Numbered from the stretch's first letter, positions 15,844-26,363 are shown. The stretch: DNA of 64,000 nucleotides from Acinetobacter proteolyticus (GCF_000367945.1 NZ_KB849179.1:186001-250000), one strand, 5' to 3'. Numbers and translations are program-made. Notes: generated by a model not told the origin, from the letters alone.

Positions 15844-16641
15844 ATGAGTTACTCTAAAAAGGTTCTACTAGGCTTTTTACCCGTTGTTTTATGTATGAGT
15901 TGCAGTAATGGTCAGTCAGCTGCTCAGACAGATTCTGATACCGAAGGGTTTATAAAAAAATTAAATCCACAACATCGGTTTAAGGTGCATGGTTGTGCAA
16001 TTAATTATAACGGTACAGATCTTTATATGAATTCTGGTGTTGAACCTTGGATCAAAGTTTTAGGGGAAAACTATAGAAAAGTGGACAGTACTGATGGAAT
16101 TAATTTAACCAATTTATATATCTATGATGATATAGGGGTGCGATTGGTTGAGAGAAAAAATGATAAGCAAATTGATAGTTTTCGTTTCCGTTTAGAACGA
16201 CCAGAGCATGATATAAAGAAAGAAACAGATGCAGAAATAGAAGAAGAGCTAAAGAAACCTGATACGGAACAAGTGCGAAGTATATTTAAAGATGCGATTG
16301 ATGTAGATGGTGTACTTGTCGGTGCTTATCCAATGCATGATGAAATTAGAAGTAAATTTCATTCAAAAACACGGGTGAGCTACAACCTTACAGCGGATTG
16401 TAATGAAAATCAAAAAGGTGAAGCATTTGGAATCGAGTTAAGCACCAGTTTTAATGATCCTGAAGTGATTGATCATATGTATTTTTATAATTACTTAGAT
16501 TCGATGAGTGAAGAGCAAAAAAAGGCATTAGGACGTAGAACTGATGAAAATGGTAGAGAAATTTGTGGTGATTATATGGATATAAAAACTATGAAAATTA
16601 TTCCAAGTTACTGTACGCCAGAGGAGTTGGAGGAGGAATAG
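15844..16641 (+). CDS. Putative lipoprotein of the vgrG island, tandem copy 2
   Basis: 265 residues, collinear with the preceding gene (MSYSKKVLLGFLPVVLCMSC start). The central coding block is exactly the same DNA as copy 1 for 155 bp (16210-16364 against 15323-15477), whereas the 5' and 3' parts differ at many positions, and the C termini differ in sequence (GRRTDENGREICGDYMDIK here). That pattern suggests duplication followed by gene conversion of the middle. No strong ribosome-binding site directly precedes the ATG; an AGGAGGGTGAG lies about 35 bp upstream, too far to serve it. Function unknown. Confidence 0.55.
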   Translation: MSYSKKVLLGFLPVVLCMSCSNGQSAAQTDSDTEGFIKKLNPQHRFKVHGCAINYNGTDLYMNSGVEPWIKVLGENYRKVDSTDGINLTNLYIYDDIGVRLVERKNDKQIDSFRFRLERPEHDIKKETDAEIEEELKKPDTEQVRSIFKDAIDVDGVLVGAYPMHDEIRSKFHSKTRVSYNLTADCNENQKGEAFGIELSTSFNDPEVIDHMYFYNYLDSMSEEQKKALGRRTDENGREICGDYMDIKTMKIIPSYCTPEELEEE

Positions 16642-16783
16642 AAAAATACTAATAAATAGTTTTTCTCAATAAAATAAAGTGTTTGTAGTGAAATATTGTG
16701 ATGGGTTATTTCATTTTCTGATAACGGTTATAGACTAAATAATTTTAGGTTGTTGAAATCAAAACATGAAGAGTGATTAGCCA

Positions 16784-17053
16784 ATGAAAAACTGGAGTAT
16801 AGGGTTAATTACCATATTTTTATTATTTGGTTGTACGAATTCACAAGTTAAATATCAAGAGAAGTTTATAGCTCATGTTGCAGAAAAAGTGCCTGCTCCT
16901 TACAAGGAGTGTATGGTTAACTTCCTAAAAGAGAATTGGGATGAGGCTTGGAAGACTTATAATAATGAGAAAAAAAGAGAACCAAGAGGAGAGGCTGACA
17001 TAGTAAACTTTATGATTGAAAAATATATTGATCGGTGTAAAAAAGAAAAATAA
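16784..17053 (+). CDS. Small lipoprotein at the end of the vgrG island
   Basis: 89 residues starting MKNWSIGLITIFLLFGC, a signal peptide with a good lipobox (LFGC), so a lipid-anchored periplasmic protein of about 73 residues. The mature part is charged and probably helical (KYQEKFIAHVAEKV, DIVNFMIEKYIDRCKK) with two further cysteines (KECMVNF and DRCKK) that could form a disulfide. It is not similar to the two lipoproteins upstream. It is the last plus-strand gene before a two-way terminator. I do not recognise it; an accessory or immunity role is possible. Confidence 0.5.
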   Translation: MKNWSIGLITIFLLFGCTNSQVKYQEKFIAHVAEKVPAPYKECMVNFLKENWDEAWKTYNNEKKREPRGEADIVNFMIEKYIDRCKKEK

Positions 17054-17070
17054 TTGTATGCTGATGAAAT

Positions 17071-17100
17071 AAAAAAGCAGAACCGAAGCTCTGCTTTTTT
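17071..17100. terminator. Bidirectional terminator between the vgrG island and purB
   Basis: An 11-bp perfect stem (AAAAAAGCAGA / TCTGCTTTTTT) with an 8-nt loop; A and T runs on both sides serve the plus-strand island and the minus-strand purB. The arm resembles the terminator at 7273-7300, which lies at the other edge of the island. Confidence 0.8.
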
Positions 17101-17113
17101 GAGTCAATCAGTT

Positions 17114-18511
<1,398 letters not shown>

Positions 18512-18610
18512 TTAAAGTTTAGCTCTTCCTTGCGGAACTTTAGTCGTTCCTCAGGAGAGATTTAGAGAGGTTGTAAAACGGCATAAAAATAAATTCGTTG
18601 CAGCATCGGT

Positions 18611-19342
18611 CTATACCACCTGATACTGCAAACGAGCGAGAGCTTGAATATCTTGCAATAACTTGCGTTTACTAAAGATCATACTCCAAGAGCTTCCACC
18701 GAGCTGCTTCCATAAATGCGCAAGTTGTAAGCCTGTAAAGAGGCAGGCACGAATACGGTTGGTATGATTGATGTCTTTAAATGCTTCAGCATTGCCACGA
18801 ACTAAAATACGTGGATTAATTTGACCAGCAGTTTCTACATAGGTCTGTGCGAGGTTGGCAATAATGCTTGGGTGTAAATAGTTATTATCGAAAAAGGAGA
18901 GTTGCTTTAAGATTTTTTGTTGCGAGCTTTCTATAATTTTTACGTATTCAGGGTTACTGTAGACTTTCTTTTCTAACTGCAACAGGGCCATCGCATAGGA
19001 CATGGGTAGTTTTGCTGTCGACATTTTAGGAACACGGGATTTTGGTGCGGTATTAAAAGGCTGAGTAATACAGCCTTCTAATGTTTTTAATCCGAGTGAA
19101 ATGTCTGCAAGTTGATTAAAAAAATCTAAGGTTTGAGTGGCATTGTTTGCTGCAGGACGAATATTTAGACTGGCTTTAATCAATAGTTCAAAATAGAAAT
19201 TACCACTATCGCCAATGCTTTGCTGGCCAGCCATCGCAGTCATATGTGTTAACTGAGTTGCCTGAAAGACTGCGGCCAATGCTAGAGCACGGTTCTGTCT
19301 AACATTCAACGCTTGAGTGTGCTGAAAGGGTAACTCGACCAT
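18611..19342 (-). CDS. hflD: High frequency lysogenization protein HflD homologue
   Basis: 243 residues, somewhat longer than E. coli HflD (213). It begins [31 protein letters not shown] (a typical HflD start) and continues as an all-helical protein with [50 protein letters not shown] and [12 protein letters not shown]. In E. coli HflD is membrane-associated and binds lambda CII; its everyday role is not settled. It lies 18 bp after mnmA and before purB, the conserved order, and is surely in their operon. Identification rests on both sequence and neighbours. Confidence 0.9.
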   Translation of the reverse strand: MVELPFQHTQALNVRQNRALALAAVFQATQLTHMTAMAGQQSIGDSGNFYFELLIKASLNIRPAANNATQTLDFFNQLADISLGLKTLEGCITQPFNTAPKSRVPKMSTAKLPMSYAMALLQLEKKVYSNPEYVKIIESSQQKILKQLSFFDNNYLHPSIIANLAQTYVETAGQINPRILVRGNAEAFKDINHTNRIRACLFTGLQLAHLWKQLGGSSWSMIFSKRKLLQDIQALARLQYQVV

Positions 19343-19360
19343 GCTTCGCTTCCAATTTCC

Positions 19361-20494
<1,134 letters not shown>

Positions 20495-20498
20495 CTAA

Positions 20499-20987
20499 TT
20501 AAGCGTCCAAATGAGAAGTTAATGAGGGAGAAAAAGGGTGCTCATAAATAAGCGATAAAGGATATTTTTTGCCAGCAAGGGCATCTTTAACAGCTTTTAC
20601 AACCAGTGGGCTACGCGCACGCGCTGTTTCTTGTAGCTCATCCAGATTCATCCATACTGCAGCGACAATCCCTGTATCCAGTTGTGCATTTTCTTCAACT
20701 GCCGTGACATGGGCCAGGAAGCAAAAGCGGTAATAAGTACGGTCAGGAAACATCGGTGGAGTATAGGTATAAATCCCAAGCAGATGATCAATTCCAACAT
20801 GATGACCTGTTTCTTCTAAGGTCTCACGGATGGCTGCTTCGATAATGGTTTCACCACATTCGACATGACCCGCAGGTTGATTAAACACGGTATGTACAAA
20901 GCCCTCGCTGTGTTCTTCAACAAACAGAAAACGTCCGTCTTTTTCGACTACAGTGGCGACTGTGACATGAGGTGTCCAAGCGGTCAT
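20499..20987 (-). CDS. nudJ: NUDIX hydrolase NudJ-like (thiamine phosphate/nucleotide phosphatase)
   Basis: 162 residues from the ATG at 20987. The Nudix box is complete: GHVECGETIIEAAIRETLEETG, that is G-x5-E-x7-RE-x2-EE-x-G. The start (WTPHVTVATVVEKDGRFLFVEE) and the C-terminal ARSPLVVKAVKDALAGKKYPLSLI match E. coli NudJ (YmfB), which dephosphorylates thiamine pyrophosphate intermediates and nucleoside di/triphosphates. The place directly upstream of mnmA-hflD-purB is the E. coli order, which strengthens the call. Catalysis needs Mg2+ bound by the Nudix glutamates. Confidence 0.88.
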   Translation of the reverse strand: MTAWTPHVTVATVVEKDGRFLFVEEHSEGFVHTVFNQPAGHVECGETIIEAAIRETLEETGHHVGIDHLLGIYTYTPPMFPDRTYYRFCFLAHVTAVEENAQLDTGIVAAVWMNLDELQETARARSPLVVKAVKDALAGKKYPLSLIYEHPFSPSLTSHLDA

Positions 20988-21287
20988 AGAAAGCACCAAG
21001 GTTTTAAAAAACGTATTCTACAAAATTTGACTGTTTTTGGCTACACAGGAAGGCTAATTCACTAAAGTGGAAGAAAAATATTTGCTGCCATCAGTGTGTA
21101 TTTGATGTGTTGAGAATCGAAAAGGAATTGCTTCAAAAAAACAGAATATGCTAGTGTATTTTTTGACCGCAAGGTAAAAATAATAATCCCTGCCAAGAAA
21201 AGTCATATTTGTGATGGCCTTTCAATGATTTAGAAGTAGAACAGATAATTTATTAGATTGATAGACAGCACACGGAGTTAAAATATT

Positions 21288-22463
21288 ATGCAGCATATTA
21301 AAATTAAACCTGGTGTCGCTTTAGCAGAACAAGCAGAGATTGGCCATAATCGCTGGCATCCAGATATTCCTTTTTTAACATCGGTGAAACCAGGTGAAGA
21401 AATCCTCATTGAAAGTCTAGATTTTCTGGACGCTCAAATTAAAGATACCGATGATGTGTCTGATGTAAAACATGTAGATCTCACTCGAGCGCATCCGTTG
21501 ACAGGACCTTTTTATGTTGAAGGTGCTGAGCCGGGTGATTTATTAGTGATTGATCTTCTGGATATTCAGCCGATCTCCGCTGTGGGTTTTTCTGGCGTTT
21601 TTGCGAAAGAAAATGGCGGTGGTTTTTTAGCGGATTATTTCCCTGAAGCAGATAAGGCGATTTGGGATTTAAAAGGATTGTTTGCAACGTCACGTCATAT
21701 CCCTGGTGTTCGTATTGCGGGCTTAAAGCATCCTGGATTAATGGGGACGCTTCCTTCGCATGAGCTTTTAAAAGAGTGGAATCGTAGAGAGGCCTTATTG
21801 GTACCTAAGGGACAGGCAAATCCACCTGATCCAAGAACTGCGGTGTTACGTGGTGTCACGGGTGCAGAGTTTGATCGGATGGCAGTTGAAGCAGCTCGTA
21901 CTGTGCCACCGCGCGAACATGGTGGTAATACCGACATTAAAGATCTTGCTGCGGGCAGTCGTATTTATTTTCCTGTGTATCAGAAAGGTGCTGGTTTCTC
22001 GATGGGAGATCTGCATTTTTCGCAAGGTGATGGCGAAATCGGATTCTGTGGTGCGATTGAAATGGATGGGGTAACCCGTGTTGGTTTTGACCTGATTAAA
22101 GGTGGAATGGAAAAATATAATATTGATTCACCGATCTTTGTTCCAAGCAATGTCAGACCTAATTACGATCAGTGGTTAACTTTTGAAGGCATTAGTGTGG
22201 AAAATGGAGTAAATCATTATCTGGATGCTACAGTTGCCTATCGTCAGGCTTGTTTAAAAGCGATTAAATATCTTGAGAATTTCGGATTTACGGGATCTCA
22301 AGCCTACATGTTGCTGACTGCTGCACCTGTGGAAGGGCGTATCGGTGGCATTGTGGATATTCCAAACTGTGCTTGCACAATTTCTCTACCAACTTCTATT
22401 TTTGAGAAGAATATTTTGCCGCAAGGTGCCTTAAACGAGAATAAGTTTTGGGGACATCGTTAG
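21288..22463 (+). CDS. fmdA: Formamidase (acetamidase/formamidase family, FmdA)
   Basis: Hydrolyses short amides, most likely formamide to formate and ammonia. 391 residues, a normal length for FmdA-type formamidases. Visible family stretches: FYVEGAEPGDLLVIDLLDI, FPEADKAIWDLKGLFATSRHIPGVRIAG, HPGLMGTLPSHELLKEWN, PREHGGNTDIKDLAAGSRIYFPVY, GAGFSMGDLHFSQGDGEIGFCGAIEMDG and GGIVDIPNCACTISLP. The start is preceded by CACGGAGTTAAA. A FmdB-type zinc-ribbon gene follows 43 bp downstream, the same pairing as in Methylophilus fmdAB, supporting a nitrogen-scavenging amide operon. Confidence 0.92.
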   Translation: MQHIKIKPGVALAEQAEIGHNRWHPDIPFLTSVKPGEEILIESLDFLDAQIKDTDDVSDVKHVDLTRAHPLTGPFYVEGAEPGDLLVIDLLDIQPISAVGFSGVFAKENGGGFLADYFPEADKAIWDLKGLFATSRHIPGVRIAGLKHPGLMGTLPSHELLKEWNRREALLVPKGQANPPDPRTAVLRGVTGAEFDRMAVEAARTVPPREHGGNTDIKDLAAGSRIYFPVYQKGAGFSMGDLHFSQGDGEIGFCGAIEMDGVTRVGFDLIKGGMEKYNIDSPIFVPSNVRPNYDQWLTFEGISVENGVNHYLDATVAYRQACLKAIKYLENFGFTGSQAYMLLTAAPVEGRIGGIVDIPNCACTISLPTSIFEKNILPQGALNENKFWGHR

Positions 22464-22506
22464 TCTTGGATGAATGCAAGATTGATCGTTAAAGAAGGAT
22501 TTTAAG

Positions 22507-22803
22507 ATGCCATTGTATGATTTTAGATGTGAACATTGTGAAGGGATTTTCGAGCAGAATGTCTCAATCGCCAGTATTGCAAGGGATAACACATCTTGCC
22601 CATACTGCCAGCAATCCATATTACTAAGGCCGATGATTACAGGGCATCAAAAGATCTCAGTCAAAAATAAATGGCGACCCTCATCCAGCGCTGAGCAATT
22701 GGCAGGGCCCTTGGTTGAAGGACCTGGAACCAGCAAAAAAAGTGCTCGGACATCGGTGTTGCATAACTGCCGAGGTGTAAATTGTTCTTTATGTGAGCTT
22801 TAA
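22507..22803 (+). CDS. fmdB: FmdB-family zinc-ribbon protein
   Basis: 98 residues. The N-terminal zinc ribbon is plain (MPLYDFRCEHCEGIF with C8 and C11, then TSCPYC with C31 and C34). The FmdB family was named from the formamide/amide utilisation operon, where it was proposed to regulate expression; its biochemical role is not established. A second cysteine cluster lies at the C terminus (NCRGVNCSLCEL), an extra possible metal site. AGAAGGATTTTAAG precedes the start. It follows fmdA directly and should be on its transcript. Confidence 0.85.
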   Translation: MPLYDFRCEHCEGIFEQNVSIASIARDNTSCPYCQQSILLRPMITGHQKISVKNKWRPSSSAEQLAGPLVEGPGTSKKSARTSVLHNCRGVNCSLCEL

Positions 22804-22837
22804 TATCTCATTATTTTAGTGTTTAAGACACATATTT

Positions 22838-22873
22838 AATCAGCATTTAACACCTGTTATATGCTGATTTTAA
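22838..22873. terminator. Hairpin between convergent fmdB and carbonic anhydrase genes
   Basis: A 9-bp perfect stem (AATCAGCAT / ATGCTGATT) with a 14-nt loop and a TTTTAAAATT tail, placed between two convergent genes. Confidence 0.5.
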
Positions 22874-22875
22874 AA

Positions 22876-23418
22876 TTACTTCTCTTGATCTAAATAATTA
22901 TCCTTCACTTTCACATAATGACGTGCTGAATAAGGAAGGAACTCCATTTCTTTTTCGGTCAGTGCGCGAATTTGCTGTACTGGACTCCCGACATAAAGAT
23001 AACCACTTTTTAATACTTTTCGTGGCGGTACCAGACTACCTGCACCAATCATTACATCATCTTCAATAATCACGTCATCTAACACCACGGTATTAATCCC
23101 GATCAAGACACGATTACCAATGGTACAGCCATGTAAAGTCACATGATGTCCAACCGTTACATCTTCGCCAATGACCAGCGGAGAACCATTCGGTTTAGAT
23201 TGATTTTTGTGGCTGACATGTAACATACAGTGATCTTGCACATTGCTGTTTTTGCCGATTTGAATCGAATTTACATCACCACGAATCACAGCAAAAGGCC
23301 AGACTGAAACATTCTCTGCTAATTTGACATCACCAACTACAACTGACATCTCATCTACATAGCAGCTTGCATCAACATCAGGTTTTTGATCTAAATAAGG
23401 ACGGATGTTCTTTGGCAT
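22876..23418 (-). CDS. Gamma-class carbonic anhydrase-like protein (YrdA/PaaY type)
   Basis: 180 residues forming a left-handed parallel beta helix, seen from hexapeptide-like repeats through the middle (VWPFAVIRGDVNSIQIGKNSNVQDHCMLHV, GEDVTVGHHVTLHGCTIGNRVLIGINTVVLDDVIIEDDVMIGAGSLV). The zinc-ligand histidines of the gamma carbonic anhydrase family are present (DHCMLHV and VGHHVTLHGC). The E. coli relative is YrdA; PaaY of the phenylacetate pathway is also similar, but no paa genes are near. Actual carbonic anhydrase activity is uncertain in this subgroup. It is a single gene convergent with fmdB. Confidence 0.88.
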   Translation of the reverse strand: MPKNIRPYLDQKPDVDASCYVDEMSVVVGDVKLAENVSVWPFAVIRGDVNSIQIGKNSNVQDHCMLHVSHKNQSKPNGSPLVIGEDVTVGHHVTLHGCTIGNRVLIGINTVVLDDVIIEDDVMIGAGSLVPPRKVLKSGYLYVGSPVQQIRALTEKEMEFLPYSARHYVKVKDNYLDQEK

Positions 23419-23456
23419 AAGGGCTTTCGATCGGAAAATTTAAAGGAATTATAAAA

Positions 23457-23492
23457 TAAAAAAGCATCCATGCCCAAGAGCATGAATGCTTA
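23457..23492 (-). terminator. Terminator of dacC
   Basis: On the minus strand, 18 bp after the dacC stop, a stem of AAGCATTCATGC with GCATGGATGCTT (one wobble) and a short loop is followed by a run of T. Confidence 0.8.
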
Positions 23493-23510
23493 ATCGTACT
23501 CTTCTAAAAC

Positions 23511-24659
23511 TTAGAATAAGTTACTGAAGAACATTTTGATATGGTCAATCATACGGGCAAAGAAGCCAGCTTCTTCAACAGGTTTTAATGCCACAAGTGG
23601 TTTTTCTGCAATCACTTTGCCATCAAGACTCGCCACTAATTTACCGACCACTTGACCTTTGGCTAAAGGTGCATTCAGTTTAGGTTGAACCACAAGCTGA
23701 GTTTTGATCTTGTCTGCTTGACCTTTAGGCATAGTCACATTGAAGTTTTCAGCTAAGCCAATTTGAACTTCGTCTTGTTTACCAAACCATACTTTTGCTT
23801 TAGCAAGCACTTGGTTGGCAGGTTGAACGTTTGCAGTTTCAAAGTTTGCAAAACCCCAAGCCAATAAGGTGCGAGTTTGGCTGGCACGTTCATTCATGCT
23901 TGGTGTACCAAAGATCACCGAGATCAAACGCATTGGACCGCGTTTACTTGACGTGGTTAAGCAGAAACCTGCTTCATTGGTATGACCTGTTTTTAAACCA
24001 TCAACACTTGGGTCGGTATAAAGCAGGGCATTACGGTTACCTTGCTTAATCCCGTTGAAAGTAAATTCTTTTTCCGAATAGATCGGGTAGTATTTAGAGC
24101 TATCTTTAATAATATGCTGAGCAAGAATCGCCATATCTTTTGCAGTTGAGTAATGACCATCAGCAGGCATACCTGTTGAGTTGATGAAATGCGTATTCAC
24201 CATACCCACACGTTTTGCTTCTTGGTTCATCATGTGGGCAAAAGTACCTTCGTTGCCCGCAATGTGTTCAGCCATTGCTTTAGATGCATCATTACCTGAC
24301 TGGATAATAATACCACGTAGCATTTCTAAAACTGTTGCCGTGCCATTTAATGGAACGTACATACATGATTCAGAGCTGCTACCACGACACCACGCCGATT
24401 CATTCATGCGTACTTGTTCGTTTTCGGTCAATTCACCCTTTAAAAGTTTCTGTTCAATGATGTAGCTTGTCATCATTTTTGTCATTGAAGCAGGTGCAAG
24501 TTTTTCATTTTCGTTTTTGGCAGCGAGAATCTGTCCTGTCTCATAATCCATTAATACGTAGGATTTATTATTTAATTCTGGTGGGGCAGATAGGACAGTT
24601 GCTGCATATGAAAAGCTTGGCAAAAGGAGTAATGCAGCAAGAGCGCTTTTTTGAGTCAT
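23511..24659 (-). CDS. dacC: D-alanyl-D-alanine carboxypeptidase, PBP5/6 type
   Basis: Trims the terminal D-Ala from peptidoglycan pentapeptides in the periplasm and is a low-molecular-mass penicillin-binding protein. 382 residues from the ATG at 24659, chosen because it gives a clean signal peptide (MTQKSALAALLLLPSFSYAA). The active-site motifs are all present: SMTK (SxxK nucleophile), SGN in IIIQSGNDASKAMAE, and KTG in VDGLKTGHTNEAG. A C-terminal beta-rich domain and an amphipathic tail (EEAGFFARMIDHIKMFFSNLF) for membrane attachment complete it, as in E. coli PBP5/PBP6. It has its own terminator. Confidence 0.95.
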   Translation of the reverse strand: MTQKSALAALLLLPSFSYAATVLSAPPELNNKSYVLMDYETGQILAAKNENEKLAPASMTKMMTSYIIEQKLLKGELTENEQVRMNESAWCRGSSSESCMYVPLNGTATVLEMLRGIIIQSGNDASKAMAEHIAGNEGTFAHMMNQEAKRVGMVNTHFINSTGMPADGHYSTAKDMAILAQHIIKDSSKYYPIYSEKEFTFNGIKQGNRNALLYTDPSVDGLKTGHTNEAGFCLTTSSKRGPMRLISVIFGTPSMNERASQTRTLLAWGFANFETANVQPANQVLAKAKVWFGKQDEVQIGLAENFNVTMPKGQADKIKTQLVVQPKLNAPLAKGQVVGKLVASLDGKVIAEKPLVALKPVEEAGFFARMIDHIKMFFSNLF

Positions 24660-24717
24660 TCTAGGTGGTTCCAATATCTTGTATGAAGCAGACGAGCCTA
24701 GCATTTTAGGACAAAGC

Positions 24718-24750
24718 AAAGCCGACTTCTACGGGGGAAGTCGGCTTTTT
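24718..24750. terminator. Strong hairpin terminator upstream of dacC
   Basis: A 9-bp GC-rich perfect stem (GCCGACTTC / GAAGTCGGC) with a 7-nt loop, an A run before it and a T run after it. It lies between two minus-strand genes and would stop transcription from the upstream small-protein gene; the longer T run is on the plus strand. Confidence 0.75.
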
Positions 24751-24786
24751 CATACAGTATTGTAACCTGAAGCTTAATTGGTCGGA

Positions 24787-25191
24787 TTATTTCGAATAAT
24801 AATTACGAACATCATCGCAAATTTGACGATTGTCATTATCAGAAGCCGCCTTTGCATCTGCACGTGCTTCTTTTAGTGCCTCTTGGTAGTCCTTGCCTTT
24901 GACTCGTTTATTGAGGGTTTCAACAGCATTACCATCGTTGTTTAAATAAGCTTTGACGAGGTTGTCATAGGCTTTATTAAATTTTAAATCTTTGCCGATT
25001 AAGCCTGGGCAAATTTCGGAAAGCACATAGATCGCTGCAAGTTCTTGTTTGGTCACAGTATCAGAAGTTGGAGTAACTTCAATCTTTTCTGCTTCAGCGG
25101 CTTTTTTATCTGCTGCAAAGGCTGTAGGAGCTAAAGCGCTCGAAGCGATAAGCAATGATAAACCTAGTGTTTTAAAAAAAATTTTCTTCAT
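24787..25191 (-). CDS. Small secreted protein, MCR_0457-like, paralogue 1
   Basis: 134 residues with a clear signal peptide (MKKIFFKTLGLSLLIASSALAPTAFAADKK). The mature protein is helical with two cysteines, one in SEICPGLIGKDLKF and one in RQICDDVRNYY, probably joined by a disulfide. I recall this family as MCR_0457-like from Moraxella and Acinetobacter; no function is known to me. A paralogue with the same cysteine spacing (EMCPNLIGKNAKF and KSVCDEVLNF) lies about 800 bp to the right on the same strand, with a glyoxalase-fold gene between them on the other strand. Confidence 0.75.
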   Translation of the reverse strand: MKKIFFKTLGLSLLIASSALAPTAFAADKKAAEAEKIEVTPTSDTVTKQELAAIYVLSEICPGLIGKDLKFNKAYDNLVKAYLNNDGNAVETLNKRVKGKDYQEALKEARADAKAASDNDNRQICDDVRNYYSK

Positions 25192-25526
25192 AACAAATCA
25201 AACTCAAAAACAAGATTTAAAGAATTTGAATAACTTATAGCATAAATGCATGTTAAAAAATGTATGTTTGCTGTAGGAAGCGTGGAGAAAATGTGGCTTT
25301 AAATTTTCAAAATATTAAGTGCCTTCACCATATCGACAACATGGGTTGCAACTTGACATCGCCATTTATACATCACATGCTTAAAAATTATGCTGTTTGA
25401 AATGGATGTAATTATTTACAGTATTGTGATGAGAATGGATCAAGCCGCAAATACCGCAGGCTAAGTGCGCAAAGTAAATAAAATGTGAGAGAAAATAATA
25501 AATCTGTATAGAACAGGAGCAATAAG
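25192..25526. other. Intergenic region with divergent promoters, no feature resolved
   Basis: About 335 bp between a minus-strand and a plus-strand gene. It must carry divergent promoters, but I found no clear -35/-10 pair, hairpin or ORF that I would defend. Confidence 0.3.
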
Positions 25527-25889
25527 ATGAAGACAAAATTCACAGGCGGTGTTGATATCGCGCTTAAACTTCCACCACATCAATTTGAAGCCACCGTTGC
25601 ATTCTATCGTGATGTGATTGGTCTTAAACAAATTACAGAAAAACTGCCTGATATCGGTTTTGAACTTGGACCTGTTAAATTATGGATCGCTGCGGCGCCA
25701 GAAATGAGCCAAGCTGAGCTATGGCTTGAATTGTTTACCGATAACTTCCCCGAAGCTGCTGAATATTTGGAAGCCGCAGGCGTGGTCCGTTGTGATGCAA
25801 TTGAACCCTTAGAAGAGGGATTTCGAGGAGGATGGATTAGCAGTCCAGCTAATATTATTCATATGGTTCGTGAACCGGATGCTTGGTAA
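25527..25889 (+). CDS. Glyoxalase/dioxygenase-fold (VOC) protein
   Basis: 120 residues of the vicinal-oxygen-chelate fold: ATVAFYRDVIGLKQITEKLPDIGFELG then VKLWIAAAPEMSQAELWLELFTDN, and the closing GGWISSPANIIHMVREPD. The paired beta-alpha-beta-beta-beta pattern and the FYRDVIGL stretch are typical, but the expected metal ligands are not all obvious, so an enzymatic role is unsure. AACAGGAGCAATAAG gives a good ribosome-binding site. It stands alone between the two MCR_0457-like genes. Substrate unknown. Confidence 0.75.
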   Translation: MKTKFTGGVDIALKLPPHQFEATVAFYRDVIGLKQITEKLPDIGFELGPVKLWIAAAPEMSQAELWLELFTDNFPEAAEYLEAAGVVRCDAIEPLEEGFRGGWISSPANIIHMVREPDAW

Positions 25890-25934
25890 GCATGATTCGA
25901 GCAACATCAACATTTTTGATGAATTAGATATAGC

Positions 25935-25980
25935 GATGTGGTTTTAAATCATTCAATTGTTAAAACCACATCAGATTTTT
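25935..25980. terminator. Long-stem terminator between convergent genes
   Basis: A 13-bp perfect stem (GATGTGGTTTTAA, 25935-25947, with TTAAAACCACATC, 25960-25972) and a 12-nt loop followed by AGATTTTT. It serves the VOC gene on the plus strand and perhaps the minus-strand small-protein gene. Confidence 0.7.
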
Positions 25981-25988
25981 AAAAGTAA

Positions 25989-26363
25989 TTAACCTTCAAA
26001 GTTAAGGACTTCATCACAAACTGATTTTTGTTCAGCTTTATCCACTTCTGATGCTGCTTCACGAGCATCTTTCAGTAAAGTTTTAAATTCAGCATCTTTC
26101 TGTAAGCTGTCTAAAGAAGCAGATTTGTCAGAATAATTGCTGAGATATGAACCCACCATCTTTTTGATGTTTTGGTCAAATTTTGCATTTTTGCCAATCA
26201 AGTTTGGACACATTTCAATAAGCACTTGGGCATTGGCAATGTCATCTTTGATTAACGCATCTGCTTCTTTCACTGAAACCGCTTCATCAGCAAAAACGAC
26301 AGGTGCCGCTAAAAGTGTGAAACTCACCCCGAAAATTCGAATAAAATTAGATAAATGTCTCAT
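25989..26363 (-). CDS. Small secreted protein, MCR_0457-like, paralogue 2
   Basis: 124 residues from the ATG at 26363; eight more codons are open upstream, but this start gives the better signal peptide (MRHLSNFIRIFGVSFTLLAAPVVFADE). Mature part helical with the same two-cysteine layout as its paralogue at 24787-25191 (MCPNLIGKNAKFD and SVCDEVLNFEG). Overall similarity is moderate, so this is an old duplication. No function known. No convincing ribosome-binding sequence precedes either candidate start. Confidence 0.7.
   Translation of the reverse strand: MRHLSNFIRIFGVSFTLLAAPVVFADEAVSVKEADALIKDDIANAQVLIEMCPNLIGKNAKFDQNIKKMVGSYLSNYSDKSASLDSLQKDAEFKTLLKDAREAASEVDKAEQKSVCDEVLNFEG

Noticed and set aside
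22876..23418. PaaY of a phenylacetate pathway
   Set aside because: PaaY and YrdA both belong to the gamma carbonic anhydrase family, but there are no paa genes around, so the general name is safer.
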